A DNA stretch of 64,000 nt from Diabrotica undecimpunctata. Taxonomy: Eukaryota; Arthropoda; Insecta; Coleoptera; Chrysomelidae. The stretch lies in NCBI RefSeq assembly GCF_040954645.1, contig NC_092810.1:12758377-12822376 (forward strand), read 5' to 3'. Below, piece by piece: positions 45,151 through 56,959 of this stretch. Every line of letters starts with the position of its first letter. Position 1 is the stretch's first letter. A model generated the notes under the pieces. That model made no database searches, was not told where the DNA came from, and worked only from the letters and a program-made list of their open reading frames with translations. Made by a program: the position numbers and the translations under genes.

Positions 45151-45917
45151 AAAAAAAAACGGGTGTGGCAGTCCAGTGGGACTGCCGGTGGAAGTTACAC
45201 TTCTATACACGCATTCGCCGTTACAAATTTATTTGGGAGTCAATCTGCACAATCATTACATATGTAATTTTATAGGTAAGGCATAGCAGAAAGAGAAACA
45301 GAATTAATAACAACTTACTAACAATGAAGGATTGAATCAATATTTTGATGAAAATGTATATTTTTGTATGTATGAAAGGAGTTGAATGCAAAATTTTTTT
45401 ACACATACTCTGCAGTAAAATTCATTGTTTATTTTGTTATTAATATAATAATACAATACAAATTAAACTGCAATATTCATAAGTACTTAAAAATGACAAT
45501 AATATACATAAAAAATACACTACAATACAGTGCAAATGTATTTCAAAATTGACAGTTCTGGATCATACAGTGATTTATTGAGATTATTATTTTGAAATAC
45601 AAAAGAATAATATAATTATGAACATTTAATAAATAATACAAAACATATCACATAAATAATAATAATAATAAATATTTTATTAAATATTTATTATATGTAT
45701 AATATTAAATGTATATATATATATCTTTATATAATATATATAATATTAAATTATATATACAAAATGAACATTTTTATATTCGAGAGAGGAAGAGAGAGAA
45801 AATATATCTTCTGTCTCTCTCTTACTCATTATCTTACATATGTAATGGTTTCACAGATTCACTCCCATACAAATTTCCAACGTGGAGCGCGCGTATAGAA
45901 GTATAACTTCAAAAAAA
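45151..45917. mobile_element. Non-autonomous TIR element, copy 1, with one-sided hairpin head
   Basis: Inverted repeats of about 115 bp: left from 45191 (GAAGTTACACTTCTATACAC, later ATTACATATGTAAT), right ending 45910 with GTATAGAAGTATAACTTC. The left side has about 35 extra bases not found on the right, with a perfect hairpin GGCAGTCC-AGTG-GGACTGCC (45167-45186). The same head begins copy 2 at 63301. The interior is AT-rich and has no transposase. It splits an RTE-like LINE fragment (44740-45150 and 45925-46055). Confidence 0.8.
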
Positions 45918-45924
45918 GATGAAA

Positions 45925-46055
45925 ACCCCGCCTTAGTTGGAGAGAAGGCATCGATAGAGAAATGAAAGACAGAGACATAGAAGAAGACTTATGGATAAAT
46001 CGAGAGGAGTGGCAACTGGATATCGGAAGACGTAGGAGAACAAATGGTGTCTATT
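45925..46055 (+). pseudogene. RTE-like LINE fragment, part 2
   Basis: Reads WREGIDREMKDRDIEEDLWI and REEWQLDIGRRRRT, the C-terminal block that follows RGRPR in other copies; completes the fragment begun at 44740. No (TA)n tail follows. Confidence 0.75.
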
Positions 46056-46915
46056 TTATCTTGTGTAATAAATCCACTTTGGGAATCTTATTTCAATATT
46101 ATTAATTATTCTTCATTTTTATTAATTCCATCAATATGCTGCTATTATACTTGATATCTTATATGCCGTTTCTAAATTTCTCATGCACTAACAGGCTCAC
46201 TCCCGAGCTTGCATAATCTAATTTACCTATTCGGCTGTTATTTTTTTTAACTTCCTTTTTATATTGCACTCTGTTATCAATATAACAATCAACAATAGGT
46301 TTAAAAGATTTAGAAAAAGTAACAGAGTGGAAGCTACACTCAGTGGTGAGCAACCTTTGCCTATATTTAATTTACAGTACCAAATTTTTGACTTTTATAT
46401 AAATAAGTAATATCTTTCTAGCTCCTAGCGGTGGAGAGATCTAGAGGCTCCAACCTTTTAAGTCTTCTAAGCGTGACCTGTATATTTCATTCTCTAGTTT
46501 TGTTTGTCTTGTAGTGCCTAGTACAAATAAAGTAGCAAATGTAATATTGGTGTTCCTACAAAATGTTCTATTACATACTATATCTGAATTTACAAAAAAT
46601 ATGAATACATTAAGAAACTAACTTGATAGAAATGTGCTTATTTGTTTATAAGTAATGGTTCAGTGGACAATGACTGTATACTTATACTTGTTAACCTAAT
46701 TCTAATATTACGTTAACAATTATATATTTTTTTATTAAATTTGCAAATTCACAATCTGCTATTACAAGCTATTAGTAAATGTGAGTATTGCAAATACACG
46801 AGAAGAGAAATTATCCACTGATAACACTCCCAATACTAACACTAACAAATTAAATTAATGTATGATTATAATTTAAAACTAAAATTGAATTGAAAATGAA
46901 AATTTAAAATTGAAA
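46056..46915. other. AT-rich spacer
   Basis: No supported feature. Confidence 0.5.
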
Positions 46916-48036
46916 TTAGTGAATAAAGACTGTTGGCCACTGTCTCTTCAATCTTTGTCTGACTTCTGATTGGAGGTGTAGTTGTCTTGCTTCCCCATTG
47001 GAGTGGGCTGGCAGATGTTCTAAATAATTTCTTGTTAGGCTGCTGATTTCGTCTTCAACGAATGATATACCAGAGTCAACATGCAGTGTTTTGTTACTAA
47101 CGTACCACGACACGTTAAAAATCATTCTGAGTATTTTGGATTGGATTCTCTAAATAATTTTGGTATTAGACGGCTTCGCACAGCCCCAAAGTTGCACTCC
47201 ACATGTCCATATAGGCTTTATTATGCACTTATACAAGAGAAGTAGGTAACTGCGCTTTTTGGCCTATTAGCCAATTTATTTGACGTATTTTCATGTTGAT
47301 TTGGATTTTTTTTTTGCCAAGATTTGTGCTTTTCAAGTGAGCTTTTCAAGCTTTTGATCAAGTGTGATTTCCAGGTATTTGACGTCTGTTTTTATTGGTA
47401 GTAATATGTTGTTTAGTCTAATTTTCGGACATAATATGATGTTCCTTTTGATGAATGTAATTTGATTAGACTTAGTATGGTTAACTTTGATTTTCCATCT
47501 ATTCATCCAGTCTTGTAGTAGGTTCTAATGTATTTAAAGGTTTCCTGATGCTACTTTGGGGTCATCATCGATGGATATTACGGCGGTGTCATCTGCGAAC
47601 ATGGCTACTGTGGTCGTATTTGTTGTTGGGATATCAGCAGTGTATATAAGGTACAGGAGGGGACCCAAGACACTTCTTTGAGAGACACCGGATTTTATGG
47701 GATAGTAATGAGAGATTTCTGTAAGGAATCTGACTTGAAAGTGACGTTCTGTGAGATATGATTTTAAGAGTAGATAGTAAGGAGTGGGAAAGGATGACTT
47801 AGGTTTATACAGAAGACCGTGATGCCAAACACGGTCGAAGGTTTGTTCTATATCCTGGAAGGCAGGAATGACATTTTTGTAGAGTTGAATGGGTTTCGTC
47901 AAAATCAAACTATTGTTTTGGGATCCCTGCATTAATTTCGATGTCTTCTAAGATTCGTTGGAGCAGAAGTCTTTCTAAGATTTTTGACATTATTGGAAGT
48001 AAGCTGATTGGTCTATATGAAGTAGTAATATTTGGT
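46916..48036 (-). pseudogene. Jockey-like LINE RT, downstream part (split by RTE-like LINE)
   Basis: Minus-strand blocks: TTSYRPISLLPIMSKILERL, a decayed fingers block, FQDIEQTFDRVWHHGLLYK, RHFQVRF, IKSGVSQRSVLGPLLYLIY and the catalytic MFADDTAVIS (about 47585-47620). After frameshifts come the C-terminal KPIWTCGVQLWGCAKPSNTK-like block and MIFNVSWYVSNKTLHVD, ending at 46916. Upstream residues are at 49847-50000. Confidence 0.85.
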
Positions 48037-48045
48037 GTTTTATTT

Positions 48046-48051
<6 letters not shown>

Positions 48052-48085
<34 letters not shown>

Positions 48086-49831
48086 GGTTTAGAACGTCTT
48101 TCGACGTTGTCCGATACCTAAACACCATCTCTTCCTATCTTCGCAGTCGTTTGTTGTTTCTTTCGCTCATGGACTTGTTTACGCCGTGTTGCCATTCTAA
48201 TCTGGGTCTTTCTCTTTTCCGTCGACCTATTGATTGCCATTCTACTACTTTTTTGGGGAGTCTTGTTGCTGGCATCCTTTGAACATGCCCATACCACCTT
48301 AATTTTTTCTTCTCTATATCTTGAGTTATATTTCCTTCTATTCCCATACGTTGTTTTATTACATTATTTCTAATTCGGTCTCGTCTGGAAATACCTAAAG
48401 ATCTTCTCATTACATCCATCTCTACTGCTTCTATTCGCTTTTTGTTCTTTTCACTAATTCTCCTTGTTTCAGTGCCATAAAGAAGAGTAGTTTTAATCAT
48501 GGTCTCATATATATTAAATTTTCTCCCTTTCGTTATCTCTTTACTCCACAGTATACCATTAAGACATCCCAAGACTTTCTTTGCTTGAGTGATTCGTTTT
48601 TTTATTTCCCGTGTATCAGTTCCTGTATTGTCAAAGGCAACACCCAAGTAGTCATAGCTCTGACAGCAGGAAATATGTTGTCCGTTTTCGAGGTCTATGT
48701 TATCTGACTCGTTACCAATACAAAGATATTTGGTTTTTGTTGTATTACCATTCATTCGGTATATTCTTCTATCAGTTTTCTAAGCCTGTACTGCATGTCT
48801 TTCCTGTCGCTCGCTAGTACTACCTGGTCATCAGCAAACTGTAGTGTATATAATATACATTTATTGTTAAGCTCTATACCCATCCTATGCACCTTTCTTT
48901 TCCATCTTTCCAATGCTGCTGCAACATATATCTTGAATAAGGTTGGTGAGATACAGCATCCCTGTCGCAAGCCTTTTATAACCAGGAATTCTTCCGTTAG
49001 ATATTTTCCTGTTTTTATCTGTGCCTTTGAGTCTCTATATAGTTCTTGTACAGCATTTATCAATGTGTGGTTGATGTTAGATCTTTTCAACGTTGTCCAC
49101 AATTTTCTTAAGGGGATGTTGTCATATGCTTTTTGCAGGTCTACAAAAGTAATATAAGTTTCTAGATACTTAGCTGATCTTTGTTCTATTATTTGTTTAA
49201 GACAAAATACGTTATTGTTGCGGATATGCCTCTATAATTATTACAACTCCTTTTGTCCCCTTTTTTGTGTATTGAGGACATGTATGCCGTTCTCCATTGT
49301 TCTGGTACTGGGTGTCCATTTAGGCACTGATTGATCACATAAGTTAATTTTTCAAATAGTTTATGAGTTCCGTTCTTAAGCATTTCAGCATAGATTCCCT
49401 CAGGTCCAGCGGATTTACCATTCTTTAGGGTCATTACAGCCTTCCTTACTGTTTCGATGTCTACCCTCGCTTCCTCTCCTTGTATATATGTACTGAATGT
49501 GTTGGGGAGTTCGCTAGGTATTCTTGTCTTGTCTCTGTCAGCAAGCTTTCATAGTGATCTTTCCATTGTCTTGGTTTTATGGTGTGTATGTGTGCTTTGT
49601 CTTTTCCTGTATTTTTTACTGATTGTATAAAATTCCATACCTCTGTACATTGCTTCCCTCCAATTTATGTATTGACTTCTTGACATGCCTGATCCCATGT
49701 TTTATTCTTTTTTTGTTTTATCATTTTTCGTAGTTGTCTATCGGTTTCTTTGTAAGCTTGATGGTCTTCAGTATTTTTTGTATTTAACCATTTTAGATGC
49801 TGTTCTTTTTTCTGTTTTACCATATATTCGA
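48052..49831 (-). mobile_element. 5'-truncated RTE-like LINE (TA-tail family) with 15-bp TSD
   Basis: The 15-bp direct repeat GTTTTATTTGGTTTA flanks the insert (48037-48051 and 49832-49846). The minus-strand 3' end is (TA)n at 48052-48081, preceded by a perfect hairpin AACGTC-GAAA-GACGTT (48093-48108). The insert disrupts a Jockey-like RT whose sequence IMISKPNKTPN-TTSYRPISLL reads across the site once the insert and one TSD copy are removed. Confidence 0.95.
48085..49690 (-). pseudogene. RTE-like reverse transcriptase, FADD lineage, frameshifted
   Basis: Blocks on the minus strand: KNGKSAGPEGIYAEMLKNG, EQWRTAYMSSIHKKGDKRSC (49434-49189); then LDNMLWTTLKRSNI-like, FLVIKGLRQGCCISPTLF, LQFADDQVVLASDRKD (49102-48752); then NTTKTKYLCIGNES, YDYLGVAFDNTGTDTRE, YGTETRRISEKNKKRIEA, LRWYGHVQRMPATRLPK, RRKRERPRLEWQ (48755-48135). 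A deletion removed the GFRAGRSC fingers block between 49189 and 49160. The family matches 14161-16280. Confidence 0.88.
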
Positions 49832-49846
49832 GTTTTATTTGGTTTA

Positions 49847-50000
49847 CTAATCATAATTATTTGTGCAAACTTCCAATTAATCGGATAGTAGGCTTATCTT
49901 ATGATACTATTATATATCATTGTTAGTAGGACAATTGCTTTTCTCGGTAGACAATTATATCTATGCATTTCTATATGTGTACTGAGTAAACCGTAATTTT
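49847..50000 (-). pseudogene. Jockey-like LINE RT, upstream part
   Basis: Reads KAIVLLTMIYNSIIR, then YYPINWKFAQIIMISKPNK, the RT-0/1 region (P-x-WK-A-x-I-x-KP), continuing into NTTSYRPISLLP at 48036 across the inserted LINE. Confidence 0.8.
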
Positions 50001-50532
50001 TTTATTTTCTTTTATAATAAAAAATTCCTTTGACTTTGTTGACCGATCTTTATCATCACTATATTATATTTATTCAGCAAATTTTCAATTATGTAAGGTA
50101 ACCATCGTAAAGGAAAAAACGCCCCGTCGCGAGTAATTGAAATTCAAAGTGGGGATAAAATCACCACCGGTATGGCCCTACAGAAGGACGCAGAAAATTT
50201 AATTAAATATTTTCGTATAACGTCGGGACAAAAATATTTGTCACAAAGATTTAGATAATCGGCTTGTGATTAACGACATGTCCAAAGCACCTTTGAGCGC
50301 ATAAACATCGATCTTCTAGAAGCATCTCAAAGAATTATGGTCTGGTTATCACTAAGAAGAATTATAAGAGGCTTGAAATTATTTTTAAATATGATTTAAT
50401 TATTCAGCAGAAAATATTTAATAATCATAACGATATTATATTTATTAATAACCATAATAAGTTTAATAACACGACACGTTATCATGTCATTAAGAGAAAA
50501 AATTTTGCAGGCAATATTTTCAACTAGTATGA
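50001..50532. other. Spacer
   Basis: No supported coding or repeat feature. Confidence 0.45.
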
Positions 50533-50649
50533 AAGTTTGTTACCTGGCAATTTTCGCGAGTTAAATTTTTGATAGTTAAATCACGAGACGTCAGTCGAGT
50601 GATTTTGTCAAAATTTTATAAGCGAAAATTGCCAAAAGGTAGCAAACTT
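50533..50649. repeat. 117-bp palindrome centred on GACGTC, second copy
   Basis: Arms AAGTTTGTTACC / GGTAGCAAACTT, GGCAATTTTCGC / GCGAAAATTGCC and AAATCAC / GTGATTT surround the core CGAGACGTCAGTCGA (50584-50598). The core is identical to that at 29250-29264, while the arm sequences are largely different. It ends 23 bp left of the MULE element. Confidence 0.85.
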
Positions 50650-51146
50650 AAATAAAACCAGAAGAAAATTTGGGTGTATACTAGTTCGCTCCTATATACC
50701 CTATACTTACGCTTACCTATACCCCACAGAAAAGGGGTATAGGTAAATTCGCTCCGGCAATATATTTCATAGAAATGATATTTGAATAATGTCTTCTCAA
50801 ACCTTGTATTTACCTATTAATACAACACTACCATCATTGTTAAAAAAAGATTGAGTCTTTTTTAAACAATGCTACTATATAACACTACTTCTTACTTAAA
50901 AAAATATTAAAATTATAACGATAATAATATTATTAAAGTATTATGATGTTAGAGCTATAAATTAAAACAAGGCATTTATTTCGCTAGAAATCTAAATGAA
51001 ATACATTTGACAAAATCAAATCTACTAATTTTATTTTGCTTTAATTCCGCTATTTTGTGATCAACAAATTTTTGACGCTCTAGAAGTACTTTTCGGTACA
51101 CTTTTTTTGGTTTCACAGAACTTCGTATTTTTTTATAACTGTCAAT

Positions 51147-52642
51147 TTAAATATCTTTTAAAACTTTTAAAAATTGAAATATATTAGGGTGCGGATCATA
51201 AAATAACGAATTAAATTTAGAATGGAAACTTTCACAGGCATTGGTTGTACGCTCAAGTGATGAACTGTTTTCCGCCAACATCTCAGGGGGGAAGTCTGCC
51301 TCTTCAGAAATATAGTTGTCCACCAAGTAGTCAGCAAATTGTTGTATGGCTTGGTGTTGTCCTGGTAATATTTCATTAAAATCTAAAGCAAAATATTCAA
51401 CTACTTCTAATGGATCTAGGAAAGGTAGACCAAACATATATCTAAGATATTGTCTGACTTCATTGTCGTTTGAATACTCAGTAGCCAAACCAACTTTTTG
51501 AATTTTTCTCCACCATGATTGTCCGAGATGAAACCTACACCCTTTTATTTTCGCACATGGAAACACTTTACTTACAGCTGCATGGATAGCTTTTTCGAAA
51601 TCGGCATACACAACCTTGGAACTAAAATTTAAGTTCAATTTTTGAAACTCCGTCTTTAAACAATTTAAAGCAGTCACATATGAGTTTGTTAACTTATTTG
51701 AAAGCAAAAAGAATGCCAACGGCACATGGAGACTCCATTTTGGGAGTCGGTGAATTGTAAATAGTTGGCCATCAACATAAATTGTTTTTAATTTAATTAA
51801 AAATGTTAAGTTAGATACACAAGAAAAAGCAACAAATTTTTTTACCGGATAATTTTTCAATAAAAATTGTTCTTTTCGGTTGGTTGTCACTTCCACGGAG
51901 TTTAACGAGTCATGTAGGAGCGCACTTCAGAATTTTGAAAATAACTTGTTTTCTGTCATGATAAATATTTTTTCTAATCAAATGTACTTCTTCCACAGTA
52001 AGACTTTTAGTGCCTGTTTTTTTAATTTCGCTCTTTATCAACTACAATGGTTTTTCACACAAATTATCCCTTGCCTTCCGCTTAACAATAATATAATAGT
52101 CTTCCGTTTTATACCGCTCGCGGCTTTGGGAGTATAGCAGGGTAGTCTGCTATATCTAGGGCCTACGGTATACAAGGAAGGTAATATGGCCAGTGCTACG
52201 CTTCAACCGCCTATTATTACCCCTGGTTTTACCCAAGGTAATCATTTTATTCAGGCTGAGTCGACCTGGGGCCTATAGACATTTTTAAAAATGTCTAGTT
52301 ATTCTTGCCGGCAGTAGGATTCGAACTCCGGACAACCGGCGTGCGAGGCAAGCATCCTACCGCTTGCGCTACGCAGGCCTTCTGCTTAACACTATTACTT
52401 AATTTTTGCCGATTTAACACCGTTTATAATAAACTTTCATGGGTATGGTTATTACTACAGTCGACTACACCGTTACAAATATTTTACAAAGTTTTAACAA
52501 ATGCTTTGCAACTTCTTTCTACACACCGCCACCGTTTGATATTTTTAGCAAGCATTTTATGGAAGTTATACTTGTAATTGTCAATAACTAACATTGACTT
52601 GCCCTTTTCACTTAACATTTCACTTACTTCAGATTTCTCCAT
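51147..52642 (-). pseudogene. FLYWCH-MULE transposase split by SINE
   Basis: From ATG 52642 the frame reads MEKSEVSEMLSEKGKS, YKYNFHKMLAKNIKRW, then RCVERSCKAFVKT and NNHTHES. This W-x-C-x4-C...H-x-H pattern is a FLYWCH zinc finger; an in-frame TAA lies after AFVKTL. The SINE occupies 52088-52377. The MULE transposase domain follows (249 codons, 51896-51147): IYVDGQLFTIHRLP (first Asp), VVYADFEKAIHAAV (second Asp), KGCRFHLGQSWWRKIQ (C-x2-H) and ERTTNACESFHSKFN (Glu). Length and motif order match insect FLYWCH-MULE proteins, but the stop, the SINE and frame breaks near 51900 inactivate it. Confidence 0.9.
52088..52377 (-). mobile_element. tRNA-related SINE with 14-bp TSD
   Basis: The minus strand begins GGCCTGCGTAGCGCAAGCGG, containing an A-box-like TAGCGCAAGCGG. 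About 35 nt later comes a B-box-like GAGTTCGAATCCT, the two internal Pol III promoter elements. The body of about 210 nt (with TACCTTGGGTAAAACCAGGG and AAGCCGCGAGCGG) is unrelated to tRNA. Near-identical direct repeats CCTTCCGCTTAACA (52074-52087) and CCTTCTGCTTAACA (52378-52391) flank it. The T-stem no longer pairs well, so it is not a functional tRNA. A CTCGCAC anticodon-like loop would suggest an Ala(CGC)-type ancestor. Confidence 0.88.
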
Positions 52643-53098
52643 TATGAACTAGGTATAACGACATTCAAACTGGAACTAAAGTAATAATGTTAAGATTTGC
52701 ACCACCCCTATTTCTTATCATAAAATTTCAGGTAGACTACTAATTACCTACCAATCTTTTCAAAGAAATAATATATCAATTGCAACTTCTGATACGGAAA
52801 AACCCAATTAAATATCGATCAAGGGAATATGAGCTCTAGTATCATAATACTGTAGTGATATCGTAATAATTTTAATATTTTTTTAAGTAAGAAGTAGTGT
52901 TATATAGTAGCATTGTTTAAAAAAGACTAATTCTTTTTTAAACAATGATGGTAGTGTTGTATTAATAGGTAAATACAAAGTTTGAGAAGACATTATTTAA
53001 ATATCTTTTCTAAGAAATATATGGCCGAAGCGAATTTACATATGCTCCTTTTCTATGGGGTATGTAAATATGACCGCAGGAGCCAACTAGTATACACC

Positions 53099-54309
53099 AC
53101 TTTCGAAGTGCCCACATAGTGAAAATTATCATTTCTTATATTTCGAAGCCATTAAACCAAAAAAAGAGTAACATATACGATCTACCCAAATGAGGGTATT
53201 TTAGAACAGATATCGCTTAGACTGTCTATTAACATTTTGCAGAAGGTAAAATCAGCAAAAGTAGATGGCGATTTTAGCTTTTATAGACTAATTTAATATT
53301 TTATTTATTTCAATTATATTTTTTTCATATTCACTACTTACTAATTCAAGCTATTAAAAAATCACTTTAGCTAGTGTTATAATTTGTTTACTATATACTT
53401 AAATTGTTCTTCAAGCGGTTTCAGAAACAAGTTTAAAATGTACTATTTTCTCATTATTTAAAAAGCTTTTAGGAAATCATTATTTATTTCTAAAAAAATC
53501 TGCGTACAACTAATTGCGATTGGAGAAGAAATAATTGCGTTAGTGGTTGTAAAAACTGCTGACGAAATAAAAATAATAGGTTGACGTAAGACGTATTTCT
53601 AAAAAAGATTTTAGGCATTGTCTGTTTACTATACATAGTGAGTAGGTAAATTAAAATAATTACGCTTGAAAATAAAAAAATGTCGTTAAATATAGTTGAA
53701 CCGTTTCATAGTAGCTTGAATTATTGTTTTTATGGATAAGACGCGTGTATGTATGTATATTTTTCAACTTGAATTAAAAATTAAAAATAATTTTTTGTTC
53801 TTTCCATTAAAATTTTTTAGAACCATTAAAATCTGTACCAATATCTCTTGTATTACTTTAGTATTTGGAACATAGCATATGTTTAAAATTTAGAGGGGTG
53901 TAAAATCAAAGTCGGCAATCTCCCATTTCCATAATTTTGGGAAACCGCGAAGAACTGTAGAAACTAACAAAATTAAATTAAAACAATAAAAGTGATGAAG
54001 AATGATATAAAATTTGGTTTGTGATTGGATAGCCAGAAAGAGGAGCTTAAGAAATTATATTTTTTCTTTTTTTTTTTAATATTTTAGTTTAATGCCTTTT
54101 TTGAGATTTTTGCCTTTTTTGTTTGCAATGCTTGGAGATTGACGGATATGAAAATGATCTAAAAGGATATTGACAGTTTTGAAACTAATAAAACATCATT
54201 GTGTCGGTTACTTAGTGAAAACAAATAGTTTTCGATATTAAACAATAATATAATATAAACAATTTATATACATATCACTTAAACTAAAATATCCAGAAGT
54301 TCGGACATA
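53099..54309. other. AT-rich spacer
   Basis: No supported coding, RNA or repeat feature. A poly-T stretch lies near 54060. Confidence 0.5.
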
Positions 54310-56740
54310 TATTCACACGTTTCTTCTTCTTCTTCTTCTAACTTTATAAATAGACAAAATTCCTGTTTTACTTCGGTTTTTAGTCTCAATTGACGTTGTC
54401 TGACCATCTTTTCCTCGGTCGTCCCAATGATCTTCTTTCAGTTGGCGATTTGTCTCTTGCTATTCGTACTATTCTATTTTCTGTCATTCTTTCAATGTGT
54501 TAATTCCATTCCACTTTTCTTCTTCTGTTCCACGCGTCTATTTCCTCTATACCACATCTCGCTCATATTTCCTCACTTCTTACTCTGTCTCTTAGAGTTT
54601 GGTTTGTTATTTTTCGTAAGACTTTCATTTCTGTTGTTTCCAGTAGTCTTTGTGTTTTCGCCGTATCAGCTCTTGTTTTCGCTGTGTACGCCATTATCGT
54701 TGTTATTGTCGATTTATATATCCTGGTTTTCGTTTCCGTTTTGAGGTATTTGTTTCTCCAGATTGTGTTGTTGAGACATCCTGCTGCTCTGTTTGCCATG
54801 TTCACTTGTTTTTGTACTTCTTCTTCCACTTTTCCTTAGCTTGAAAGTTTTATTCCCAAGTAGTCAGTTTCCATCACTTTTATTATGTTTTATTATTTTG
54901 TTATTTACGACTAGTTTACATCGTCTCGGTTCCGCTGATATCACTATCGCTTTAGTTTTCTCTGTTGAGATCTCCATGTTGTATATGAGCGTCGCATCTT
55001 CGAATTCTTTAATTAATCTTTGTAGGTCATTTTCATTTTCGGCTGTTATTATGGCGTCGTCGGCGTAGCAAATTATCCTTATTTCCTTTTCTTACATTTT
55101 ATATCCTCTTCTTTTTTTAACTTTCTTGATGATTTCATTCATTATTAGATTAAATATTAATGGACTCAGCGAATCTTCTTGTCTAATGCCAGTTTCATAT
55201 TTGATAGGTTGCTATAGTTTTCCTTTACATCTTACCATAGCTATGTTATCTTTATATATATTCTCAATGGTTTTTACTAAATCCAGTGATATTCCATTTT
55301 CAGATAATAAATGTATCGTTCCCGAATTCTCAATCTACCAAACGCTTTCTTCAAATCTATCAGACACGTATATGCTCGTTTGTTGTATTCCAGCGACTTT
55401 TTTTTTATTTGTCTTATTACAAAAACTGCATCTGTGCATGATCTTCCTGTCTGAAATCCTTGCTGTTCCTCTTGCAGAGATATTCGTTCGTTTATTTTTG
55501 TTGCTCTTATTCTCGTTATCGATTTGAGTGTTGTATTTAATTGATTTATTGCTCGATAATTATTGGCATCTTTCTTATCTCCTTTTTTGAAGAACATCAC
55601 CGTGATCGCTCTCCTCCATTCATCTGGTATTCTGCTCGTGGTGATTATTTTAATAATAAGAAAATGCAGTTGTTGTACAAGGTGATCACCTCCATATTTT
55701 AAGAGTTCATTTGGTATTTGATCTTCTCCTGGTGACTTTCTGTTTTTTAATTTGTTTATTCCTTCTTTCACATCGTTTTGGGAGATTTCGGTCCTTTCCT
55801 CAGTTATTATATTTGGCGCTTCTGGTAAAGGTTCTTCGTTTTCTTTTTTATACATTTCTGTCAGGAAGGCCACCCATGAAGAACACATACTCTTGTATGT
55901 GTTCTATTTCAACTAGTTCTTTCATTTCGCTTCTTTGTTGTCTTATGAAGCGCCATACTTGTTTCTGTTGTCCATAGAAATCCATCCCTAGTCCTTTTGT
56001 GAATCTTTCCCAGTAATCTGTTTTTGTTTTTCTTACCATTTGATGAGTTTCAGTTCTTATTCTTTTATATTCTTTATATGATTAATTCGTTTTTTTTTGA
56101 CTTATATTTTAGGAAAGCTTTCTTTTTTTGGTGACATTTTTGTTTAACCTCTAGTGTAAACCATGGTGTTTTGGTTGACCACTGTTTGTTTATTATTTTC
56201 GTTCCAAGTGCTTCTCGGGCAGCATCCAGAATATTTTTCTTAAGTTTTCTCCAGCAAGTCTCTAAATTGCTTTCATTTTCGATATTCTTCATTTGTATTT
56301 TCTGTTCTAGACTTAGTTAATATAATGATTTTATGGAGCCATCTCTTAAATTTTCTATTTTTAATATTTCCTCTGAATTGGTTTGTTTAAGCTTCTCTTT
56401 CCATTATTTTTCATTGAATCTAATTTTACCAAGCACCAAATAGTGATCGCTTTCCACATTGGGTGACGTCAAACTTCTCACATCCACTATCTGTTTATGG
56501 TGAATATTCCTGTTTGTGACCACATAATCTATCATTGATCTATGTCCTCTTGTATTTTCAAACGTGTATTTGTGTTGAATTCTATGATCAAAAAATGTGT
56601 TGGTTATCCTTAGTTCGTTTGATGTGCAGAATTCCACCATTATCTTTCCGTTTACACAGGTTTCGACAGACTCTAACTGTGGAACAGGATTCTCCTAGTA
56701 GTTCTCGTTTGCTTCTTGTTCATAAGGTTGAAATAGCTTT
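54310..56740 (-). pseudogene. RTE-like LINE with (GAA)n 3' tail, degenerate but long
   Basis: Minus-strand blocks in order: endonuclease end MVEFCTSNELRITNTFF, GHRSMIDYVVTNRN and VESDHYLVLGK (SDH catalytic motif); linker REALGTKIINKQWSTKTPWF; RT KNRKSPGEDQIPNELLKYG, DEWRRAITVMFFKKGDKKD, QGFQTGRSCTDAVFVIRQ, TCLIDLKKAFGR, and ICYADDAIITAENEND at about 55035-55080; C-terminal AYTAKTRADTAKTQRLLE, RKITNQTLRDRVRSEEI and LGRPRKRWSDN. It ends in a GAA-repeat tail near 54322-54340. Its RT is a separate lineage from the TA-tail families. Numerous frameshifts. Confidence 0.85.
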
Positions 56741-56959
56741 TTAAAGTATTTAAGCAGATTGAATTGTGTCCAGTCGAAACCAAAATGCTTAATGATAAGT
56801 TTTCCTGGATTGATTATAAAATGTTTTCTTTTGTCTTTTCTTGTGATATTTACAAAATATCCAAAATCGTTTTTGTAATGAAGTTTACCTTATATTAAAA
56901 CATTTTCCGTCCTACATCGTTTTAAAATGCACCTTTTACATTCCTTAAACTAAAATCCT

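Larger units (their letters stand above)
50673..53098. mobile_element. FLYWCH/MULE-type DNA transposon with about 240-bp TIRs
   Basis: The left end GGTGTATACTAGTTCGCTCC and the right end, reverse complement GGTGTATACTAGTTGGCTCC, start inverted repeats of about 240 bp. They share CTTCTCAAACCTTGTATTTA, TAATACAACACTACCATCAT and AACACTACTTCTTACTT. The 2.4-kb element contains a minus-strand FLYWCH plus MULE gene, itself broken by a SINE (52088-52377). No clear 8-10-bp target duplication is visible. Confidence 0.9.

Noticed and set aside
52301..52380. Functional tRNA gene on the minus strand
   Set aside because: A and B boxes are present but the T-stem and acceptor stem do not pair; flanking direct repeats and a non-tRNA body show a SINE.
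54427..55527. Plus-strand Phe/Leu/Ser-rich membrane-like frames
   Set aside because: Antisense of the RTE-like LINE at 54310-56740; the apparent membrane segments come from A-rich coding DNA read backwards.
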